Assembly (NCBI GenBank): GCA_031761405.1
Contig: JASEVX010000003.1
Span: forward strand, 16,409,139-16,473,138
Source: Serripes groenlandicus
Taxonomy: Eukaryota; Mollusca; Bivalvia; Cardiida; Cardiidae
Length of the DNA: 64,000 nucleotides
Direction: 5' to 3'
Position 1 is the first letter of the stretch. Each line of letters starts with the position of its first letter. This document shows, one piece after another, positions 56,182-64,000 of the stretch. The translations under genes were made by a program, and so were the position numbers. The notes under the pieces were generated by a model. That model did not search any database, was not told the origin of the DNA, and saw nothing but the letters and a program-made list of their open reading frames with translations.

Positions 56182-56736
56182 GATCTATGAATTGAAAATG
56201 AAATGTAAATATAGTTCAGAACGGCAGATATTTTAAAAATCATTTATTTTAAGTCACTCTTTTACACGATGTTTAATGATGCACAGTTAATAAAAATGCA
56301 CTTGTTTTTCAGGAATTATCTTTATACATATAATATTGTCACGCTGACTAACCAACCTACTTATGAGATATACCACTCTTTAATACGGATTAAGATAAAG
56401 TGGCTGTTTATTACAACACATGTCAACCCTTTACCCAGACTTTCTGTAGATGACTTTCAACTGTATTTCAGTTAGATCATGGTATTGTATTGTTAAGTTA
56501 CCAATACTCACGATTTTATTTACCCTGACACGATAACATATATTTTACCGCATCTATTAGGGCGTAGGATGGAACCCATTAATACTTTTTTTAAAGTGTT
56601 TGGTATGCCGGGAAACTATTGTGCCCTTTTACCACATACAGACGCTGTCGACGCCTCTACAGCAGATGACTTATGAAAACATTGTGACAAAATGTAAAAT
56701 TTCTCATGTTTTCAACTTTATTCAATATTGATTCAT

Positions 56737-56930
56737 TCATTGGGGCTTAACGCGGTTTTCAACTATTGTTCAGTATATCACGCGTGCCAGTTCACGTACT
56801 TAAGCTACCAGTTCTACTTAAAACATACATCAAAAGTAGCTGGCTGCTTTTCCAAATTGACTGTTAGCCCATTGGTGAAACACGAGTGACGTTTCGTCAA
56901 ACTTTGAAAATGAGGCGTGTTAGGGGATAT
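56737..56930 (-). repeat. SINE family B, antisense, mirror of the copy 2 SINE
   Basis: Reverse complement of the 3' two thirds of 48898-49150: GGGGCTTAACGCGGTTTTC, CAACTATTGTTCAGTATATC, AGTAGCTGGCTGCTTTTCCA, CTGTTAGCCCATTGGTGAAA. It ends at CAAACTTTGAAAATG and continues with GAGGCGTGTTAGGGG where the head should be, so the head was deleted or replaced in copy 3. Confidence 0.75.
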
Positions 56931-57394
56931 TGATGCCACTTCGAACAGTATAGTGTATGTACACCAGCAACCTGTTGCAACCTGTTATACAGTCATAAAT
57001 GGCAAAAACACAACATTAACAGAAACGTTGATTCCTTATTTAATGCAAAAATAACTTTGATGTCAAATCAACAATACCCAAAGACACTAGACACTACTAC
57101 AAGATGAGGATATTATGAGATTGTGCATGTCACAAATTAAAAGTTGGCTTTTGTGAAAAGTTTAGATCCAGAACAGGGATGCACACTGCTCATATATAAC
57201 TTACAAGATTGTTAGATGAAACTGTCAACTTTTGTAGATTCTGATTACACTGACCAGGTTCACAAGACAATCTTGAAATAGCTTGTTCCTTTTCTCATAC
57301 ACTCGCTCTGAACTAGTGTACAGCGGTTGCTTTGTGCATGTTTTATTTGTTCTTGCATGTGCAGGATTTAATTAATCGCATTACAGTAAGAAAA

Positions 57395-57790
57395 GCTTAA
57401 CGCCGTGTGTACAATATTCAGTCATATCACGGCGGCCAGTTCAGATACTCATGTGTTTCCTAGCTTTCTTCGGGACAGGTCCTATGTTCGAGGCTTATGA
57501 TACAGGCATATATTGGTAAACGTAAATAAATATAAACCAGAAACAGGACCTATATTTTGCTCCGATACAATTAGTTTAAACATGCAGACTATTGGAATAT
57601 ATTTGAAATCTCTACTCCGAATTAAATGATTTCATAAAAGTTTCCGTTTATTTTTAAAATGAGCATTTCATCATATGCTTTTAACAATGCTCAATGTTGA
57701 TTAATTGGGATAAAACGTCGTTTTCAACAATTGTTCAGTCAAATTACGGCGGGAAATTCACATATCTCAACACTGCAGACAATCATGATT
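57395..57790 (-). repeat. Two antisense SINE family B 3' fragments inside copy 3
   Basis: TATCACGGCGGCCAGTTCAG (about 57425) and AACGTCGTTTTCAACAATTG with TTCAGTCAAATTACGGCGGG (about 57714). They mirror 47830-47930 and 47530-47625. Confidence 0.65.
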
Positions 57791-59341
57791 AAGGGCACCC
57801 AACGTTATGGCATTTGCTAAATGTATGACTAGAGATCAGCACGCACATTCATGCTATCCAATGTTGTTGTACATAGTTCGAAGGAATTTCTAGATTTGCC
57901 TGCGTGAATACGCATTGTGGTTTCAATCTACACTTCACTGCCTACGCTAAAAACAAATTATATAGAACTTCGATCATATATACGTTATGTTGTCGTTTTA
58001 CATTGTTCTAATATCTTTTGTGTTTTTTAGGGGATAAAGATAAATTTCTTTTACATATTTCTATTGAAAATAGCAAAATGCAAGTTTTAAGCCGAATCTT
58101 ATAAAATGTATGTATATATGTATGTAATTTGCTTGCAAAAAACGATGTTATTTAAACGACGAAACAAACTGTCAGATTACCAGCTGGTTAGTCGGGTCAA
58201 TAAAAACAATGCCCTGTGATCTATATGCAAGTCATCGTCTTTCAATCAGCCTGACAACCAACACAAAATATATCACACGTTTTTCATCTGTCACGTGCTT
58301 TATAAAGTGCTACACCCTTTACTCGCAAACACATCTGTTTTGCGATTCATTTGTCTTCAATGTAGTGTCGTATAAAAAGTGATTTTTGTTTGATTCGGTA
58401 AACGAATATAAATTTGTTAATGGATTTATCATAATCGTGTTGATCTTAATAGTATGTGAATGTAAAAATAGGATTATCATTCTCAAAGGTAAGGCTTTAT
58501 TTCTCAATTATGCTGTAGAACAACGAATTTGATTACAATTGTTTGTAATATCCACATGCAGATTTCATCGCAATAGAGCTCAGACAACTCGATGTTCAAA
58601 GTATTCAAGTAAGGTATTTTAGCGACTGTTCCAGTGTTTCTTTGTTTTGGTCTTTGTTTAAGCATATAAAACATATATATATACATGATGAGTCAAGTTT
58701 GCACATATATGCGCATACAAATCCAGGTCTACAGTGTACATGGTATATTTAGTAACAGTGATTTATCTGATCTGACTCAATTGTCATTATTTGATTTAGC
58801 CATTGGTTTGCTAATATCCGAGGAAACATGTAATGACCTGGAAATTAGCAGTATACATGTAGATTTGAGTAGGGGGGTCATATTTTAAGAGACGTAGAAG
58901 TCGCTCCCTTTTCAGTGTTCTCTCTTCCGTCCGTAATTACATCCTAAATCGACTCCTGCAGATGCGTTTACAGACTTCTGGTTCGGATTAATGGAAATGG
59001 GTTACAATATAAAATATAGTAACACAAATTAAAAGCCAATGAAAAGAGGGAACGTCATCTAAAACATTTAATCTCGAGGAGCTTGAGAAAGAACGTAATT
59101 ATTATCGAAACTAAATTGCAATATATTGATATTTTTTTATTAACACTCGCCATGCAGAAAAATCAATCTGGCGAGCAATTATTTTGAAAAGTAAACAATC
59201 GCTCGTGATGCATATGCCTACAAAATTAACTATTTAGGAAGCAGAGTAAACAATATAGAATAGTTAACATAATGTATAATCGGATAAAATTAAAACACAC
59301 CCATTCGCATTTTTCTGACGGGGATTCGCGGCGGCTCCGCA

Positions 59342-61009
59342 AGGTTAAAGGTTAACATAACATTTTAGTTTTGTTTCAATGGCAACAGTTGAAGTTCAGT
59401 ATCCATTGTGAATGAACAAAATCATAGTAAATATTTTATTTTTTTATACAGAATATCATTTATTATAATCCATTTTCACAAACTAAGTCTGTGCATTACT
59501 TGATAATTGCTAAATAATTCATCTTTCATATGTTTGAACCATGGCCTGTTTCCATAGTTACTTGTGTTTATTGTTATTTTTTTCTTTCATATATTATAAA
59601 TGAATTTGAAGAAATGTTCAAAGAATATATTTATTGTTGGTACAATAAAAGAAAATGTTAAAAGAAAGACTCATGTATTTTTCCTTAATTTCCTTATTTT
59701 TGATGAAGTAATTGTGTTGCCATGGCAACAATGAACTTGCTACAAGAGGATGGGCCATTTTCAAACTTTATAAAATATTTGCTCTTTCCTCTATAGATCA
59801 TACAACTCTTCTAGACATTAGACATGAATGCATAAATATTTTCTTTCATAGCAACTTTGCATTATTTCAAAGTATTTTGCATTTATTATGTTTTTGCTTA
59901 GAAGTTTTCAAAGTTGTATGCTGCAGATTTGTTGTTTGGAGTATATTCATGTGGAAAATCATCAACAGACAACTTTGAAACAATTTAGTCAACATTTTAG
60001 AAAGAACAGTTTATGTTTTATAACGCCAGTGTTTCCTGAAAAGCCTGCTGCAGCAGCTTCAGTGATGGTCTCTTTTTAAGAGGTTTTATGTGTAACAGAT
60101 CTATATAGACAGAAATTTAAGTTATCTGGTTTAAAGAACATTTTCTGTATCAGCCATGGTGTTGAAGGAGTACATTTTAAAATGAATTGGCTCTATAAGA
60201 TACAACACTAGACTACATATCCATTTCCATAAACAGTGGACTTATAAAACATTGCTCCAGTGTCAAAATAAGCAGCTTAGTATTTTGCAAGAATTTTTTC
60301 AAAACTCTGATTAATGATTGCTTTCATTTACATAGAATTTCCATATTTTATTTCTGCTACAGAGTTGTCAGAAACGTATGGGGGGATGTCTAACATCACC
60401 ACACTCTTTTATCATTGGCAGTTTTTTTGTTTCAAAGCCGAGATCAGAAGCAAAATGTTTCATTCTAGTTTTAAGTTGCTATTTTATTAATATGTTAATA
60501 TGGTGAAATTTCATATATGTGTTAATAAAATAATGAAATGAAATAAAGTCCTTTTTTCCATTTATTCACGATCATGAAAACAAAGTAAGAAAATGAGTCA
60601 TTTTTTACCCATTTTAATTAGGAAAATGTATTTACTTCCTTAATTTAAATGCCACCTTTAGGAGAAAACAGATTTAGGGGTTTAAGTAACAATTGCAAGT
60701 CCACATCAAAAGCAGTTAATTTTTAAATTCCTTTGAACTGAAAATTTAAGTTAAGTCAGACACATATATATATATTTAGGTCTCTGGTAAGGTATGGACC
60801 TTGTATACATGTGTCACCTCTGGTATAAGTATGGTAACTATGGAACTCACCCTTCATACCATAAATTTGAAATCCTTTATTCCTTATTATGTCAAATAAA
60901 CTGAATTGTTTGTTTATTTATTGAATTTGTATGAATATAAATACGAATCATGAAAACATTTTAGATAAGTTAAACAGTTTTCTACATACTATATCAGAAT
61001 TTTGTTTAA
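59342..61009. other. Unassigned AT-rich stretch
   Basis: No gene supported. At 59895-59985 there is a decayed TTAA-family MITE half (AAGTTGTATGCTGCAGATTT). Open frames at 59712-60079 have no motif. Confidence 0.4.
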
Positions 61010-61090
61010 CATTGTTTTCAATATTATATTTCAGTTGTATATCACACTTGACTTATTCATGATCCGCAGATAAACACATCAAATCAGCAG
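61010..61090 (-). repeat. SINE family A fragment, antisense, decayed
   Basis: CAGTTGTATATCACACTTGA, CTTATTCATGATCCGCAGAT and AAACACATCAAATC resemble TCAGTTATATCACGGCAACA with CTTATTCCTGATCCCTTGGT and AAACAAGCCAGTAC at 30450-30500. Confidence 0.45.
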
Positions 61091-61155
61091 GATATAACGA
61101 TGACATCATCAAGGTATATATAAGAAATATCTTTTAATTTTATTATAAATTCCAA

Positions 61156-61191
61156 CCCCCCCCCCCCCCCCCCCCCCCCCCATTTGCAACA
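61156..61191 (+). repeat. Poly-C tract, 36 bases
   Basis: An uninterrupted run of C (61156-61191). The complementary strand is G36, a strong quadruplex former. Tract length in an assembly is unreliable. Confidence 0.9.
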
Positions 61192-61462
61192 ATGTTTACA
61201 AAAGAAGCTACTACTTATACATCATTATATGGCACATAGTTATTAATAAAGCAATATTTGGGTCATTTAACTGGTAAAGAGTTAGTAAAATATATTGACA
61301 ATTTGCTTTTAGTATTATATTGTTTCTCAGTTTAATTACTGTCATTACAGAGATGTCAAAGGTAATTTGCATCTGAGAAAGCAAGACCTATTGCTTACTT
61401 AAAATGACACTTTTTCTTTATATGTTGTCTGTTTTGAAAAAAAAAGATAAATAAAATAATTA

Positions 61463-61900
61463 AAGCAAACAAATTCGACCAAAACTAAATAAGTTTCATG
61501 AAAAGAGCTGAAAGACCTGTTTCAATCTTGGGCTAGAGACTTTTATGAATCAGAAAATAATGCTGCAAATTCTCTATACTTTTCAAGCAGAAAATGTAAT
61601 TTTCTCACTGGATACATATGCCATGGTATTATAAATATATGGGGAAATCATTTTAACAAACTCTTAAACTAAAAGCAAACAATTTGGACCACAATTAAAA
61701 AGGTTTTATAGAGCTGAAAGACCTGTTTCATTCTGGGTGGAGTAGCTTTTACGAATCAGAAAACAATGCTGCAAAATTCTCCATCCTAATGTCATTTCTT
61801 AACTGGGATACACATTTCATGCTATTATTAATATATGGGGAAATCATTTTAACAAACTCTAATACTAAAAGCAAGCAATTTGGACCAGAATTAAAAACGT
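61463..61900 (+). repeat. Tandem repeat, about 200-bp units
   Basis: CAAACAAATTCGACCAAAAC (61468), AGCAAACAATTTGGACCACA (61674) and AGCAAGCAATTTGGACCAGA (61869) start units 206 and 195 bp apart. Two full units share AGCTGAAAGACCTGTTTCA, GAATCAGAAAA, AATGCTGCAAA and ATATGGGGAAATCATTTTAA with CAAACTC. Confidence 0.8.
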
Positions 61901-61982
61901 TTTATGCTTTTTTCTTCTCTCAAGTTTTCTACTAAATTAGTTTAACTACACTATATTGTGTAAAGCTGTTTGCTATTCAAAC

Positions 61983-62004
61983 GGGGGGGGGGGGGGGGGG
62001 GGGG
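61983..62004 (+). repeat. Poly-G tract, 22 bases
   Basis: Uninterrupted G run (61983-62004), in the opposite sense to the C tract 790 bp upstream. Confidence 0.9.
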
Positions 62005-62079
62005 ATTTTTACATAAATGTTTTAGATAGTTTTCATCTATTGTTTTCCTTTCATTGTTTTGCAAATAGTCTGCTATGTG

Positions 62080-62168
62080 ACTTTGTTAAGACTTTAGTGT
62101 TATATGTATGTGGTATGTTGGGCAAACATGCCCTTTGTCATAAATAAAATATATCTATCTATCTATCA
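62080..62168 (+). repeat. Possible retroelement 3' end with ATCT microsatellite tail
   Basis: TATGTGGTATGTTGGGCAAA and CATGCCCTTTGTCATAAATA with AAATATATCTATCTATC: a polyadenylation-like AATAAA followed by a short ATCT array. LINEs often end this way, but no coding sequence is present upstream, so this is tentative. Confidence 0.3.
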
Positions 62169-62244
62169 AAATATCATGTGCACTTAGTCACACTGATATT
62201 ACTTTTCCTCTCTAACTTGTTCAAAATAAATAATTTGGCTGAAT

Positions 62245-62526
62245 GATAAATTATGATTAATTGGGGTTAAATACCTCTCTCCAACAATGTTTCAGTCATA
62301 TCACATCGGACAGTTCATCGTGTTTCCTCGCTTTCTCATTCAAGTTCTCCACGCAACAATCTTTCCGAGCAACGGGCTGCTCTCCCACATAGACTGTTAG
62401 CCCTTTGGCGGAAGACGAATGACACGTGCTGCTTTGCCTTTTCTCAAACGTCGGAATGAATGCTGACTGAACTAGGGTTCAAAGTTTGGATTTACACCCG
62501 CTTCACTACCGACTGAGCTACCGGGG
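62245..62526 (-). repeat. tRNA-derived SINE, family B, antisense, full length
   Basis: TTAATTGGGGTTAAATACCT (3' tail side), AACAATGTTTCAGTCATATC, TCCACGCAACAATCTTTCCG, GGGCTGCTCTCCCACATAGA, CTGTTAGCCCTTTGGCGGAA and finally CTACCGACTGAGCTACCGGGG, which is the reverse complement of the A-box-like head. About 280 bp, the most complete family B copy on the minus strand, with a diverged B-box side. Confidence 0.75.
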
Positions 62527-62539
62527 ATAGTCGGCTGTA

Positions 62540-63715
62540 ACTTATTCAAGTTCCAGCTAAACGATCAAATACATTTAACTTTAGGTCAATGGGAAGAATA
62601 CCGGATTGGCTTATGGGGCGGACAATCATTTCCAGGAAATCTCAGATGAATGTATGAGACTGGAGTTGTGTCCAATTAGACTATTATTAATTTATTGTGA
62701 GTCGAAAGTGTTGTTTATTAAGTGGAATAACCTGTGACTGATTTATAATCAAACCAGTGTTTGCTTTTAGCTATGTTGACAGATTAAGAGCAATATTCAG
62801 ATCAAGCTGTTTTTTCTGAACCTGTAGATGCTTTTGATTTTTGGTAATTCTTAGAATGAACTTTATTTTAATACAGGCAAAAGTGTTCATTCATTTAATA
62901 TGAACGAAGCATAACCAATAATGCTAAAATGGTCGCCTATGGAAATGAAAACAAGTCTTAGCATAATTATGACACGTGTATATCAAAACCAGCATGCACT
63001 TACTGTTATTCAAGCACTGAATGTTAGTTGAATGAAGAACACCTGTTGTACCATGTTCCGGAAGTAACAGCAACGTTGCATAATTGAAAATAATTTAAAC
63101 ATGAAGTCAGAAATGCATACCGTTTAAATTTATATTTCATAAAGACTAAACATCTTTGCTTAGTTCTTCAATAGATCTCATAAATGGTAGACATGATTCA
63201 TATAATAAAACAAATAATGTATTACACTATTTAAAGATACGGGACATGTTCCTATGACTTATTGACAAGAATGCATAATTATTTAGCATTATGCCCGTAC
63301 AGTATTATAGATGGAAACATTCAGGTAATTTTCAAAAGCACGGAAGGTGCCGACAGCAAGAGAGACTCTTGCAGATCACAAATGTCACTTATTCATTCGT
63401 TTACCGATCATGTATTCATGCCTACAATAACATTTTCAATTGTCAATTTATAGGGAGAATGCTGCGGCAACAGAATGGCTGAAACTTGCCCAAATCTTAA
63501 AAACATTCTCCATTGAATAAGTTTGTCGGATACCAATATCATGTTGTTGAAATTTTAATTGGAAAACTCTTTACAAATATAATCATATTGCTTGGTTGCA
63601 AATCACGGCTATCAGGCGGCATAAGAAACAATGACAGTATCGTAAAACTACAATCTTATGAAGGTGCTTGTTTCTGTGGATTTAACGATACTTTAGCAGA
63701 ACTATTCATTCAGTG
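62540..63715. other. Unassigned stretch
   Basis: Overlapping 63-codon frames at 63262-63482 and one at 63513-63716 show no recognised domain and no clear splice sites. Nothing further seen. Confidence 0.35.
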
Positions 63716-63719
63716 ACCC

Positions 63720-63860
63720 TCTACATGTTTTTATGTCTAATTGCTTGGTTGAAAGTCATAGAAACCAGGTGGCATCTTAACAGGGGTAAAATTGAACTTG
63801 TTTAGCTTCAAATGACATCTCATTCGTATTCACTGGACAACAAGACAAACGTCAAAGGAT
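63720..63860 (-). repeat. Bivalve-type repeat, antisense, window edge
   Basis: AATTGCTTGGTTGAAAGTCA, AACCAGGTGGCATCTTAACA and AGCTTCAAATGACATCTC match the antisense repeat at 53.2-53.5 kb (GGTTACAAGACATA, CAGGTGGCATCAGAAAA, AGCTTCAAATGACATCTCCT). It may continue past the window. Confidence 0.55.
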
Positions 63861-64000
63861 CATTAATTTTGACGGTCCATTTCTTAATTATGTTCAAAGA
63901 TATATGCAGACAAGTTGTTTATGTGGTATACGAAAGAGAGTAAATTGCCTAATATTTAAATTATTCTCCTCTTAATTCGCTTGTATGATTCCAAGGTTAT

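Larger units (their letters stand above)
53791..59341 (-). mobile_element. TIR element copy 3 (about 5.55 kb), inverted, distal end lost
   Basis: Begins CAGTACAGCTCAAGGGGGG preceded by TA (53789-53790), then the GC-rich module (GTCCGCGGAGGGAAATCTGA, CGGCGTTCCCGCTCATCTGT) and runs as the reverse complement of copy 2 throughout. The homology ends at GATTCGCGGCGGCTCCGC (59340), about 230 bp before the left terminal repeat should occur; what follows (AAGGTTAAAGGTTAACATAA) is unrelated. Compared with copy 2 it has a 336-bp insertion (54260-54595) and a SINE (56011-56181). The same small conserved frames appear (STTRCHMSSPINIGESLIDG at 54596-54799; MMSQVCTYMRIQIQVYSVHG at 58685-58888). Confidence 0.8.

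Overview
The window looks like gene-poor, repeat-rich nuclear DNA from a marine invertebrate, most probably a bivalve mollusc. It is AT-rich, has no operon-like gene packing, and nearly every open frame is under about 130 codons. It carries tRNA-derived SINEs and several low-copy tandem repeat types that I recognise, from memory, as common in bivalve intergenic and intronic DNA. No rRNA gene, functional tRNA gene, CRISPR array or bacterial operon is visible. No complete protein gene can be supported, only short exons or exon remnants: an acidic CxxC exon (31.9 kb), a C2H2 zinc-finger exon with a splice donor (43.3 kb), a degenerate THAP domain (45.6 kb), a minus-strand exon split by a frameshift (52.1-52.3 kb), and a four-copy family of short ORFs (23.4, 35.2, 38.0 and 38.2 kb).

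Layout. 0.8-8.9 kb: three tandem, diverged copies of a roughly 2-3 kb unit. One is split by a 671-bp TIR element with a TAA target duplication, and another is expanded by a 130-bp minisatellite. 9-16 kb: mostly featureless, with small duplications. 16-31 kb: ancient bivalve-type repeats, SINEs, a hAT-like ATTCG-rich element, a CGTACG-rich repeat and hairpin MITEs with TTAA ends. 31-35 kb: purine/TA microsatellites, an exon candidate and a 190-bp satellite. 35.2-38.1 kb: an imperfect 2.9-kb palindrome whose arms each carry a copy of the short ORF family.

39.3-59.3 kb is dominated by three copies of one TIR element whose ends read CAGTACAGCTCA: copy 1 (39274-42932, with internal deletions and its own insertions), copy 2 (45902-51660, longest, intact ends) and copy 3 (53791-59341, inverted, distal end lost). 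Copies 1 and 2 have TA target duplications, and copy 1 sits inside another repeat whose uninterrupted paralogue is at 21.3-21.9 kb. Copies 2 and 3 face each other across 2.1 kb, so 45.9-59.3 kb is a 13.4-kb interrupted palindrome. Comparing the copies with one another reveals later insertions: a SINE, a 336-bp element and a decamer-satellite element.

59.3-64 kb: AT-rich DNA with a C36 tract, a G22 tract, a tandem repeat, a full-length antisense SINE and an antisense bivalve-type repeat at the edge.

All homology statements come from reading copies against one another inside the window or from memory of domain families; no search was run.
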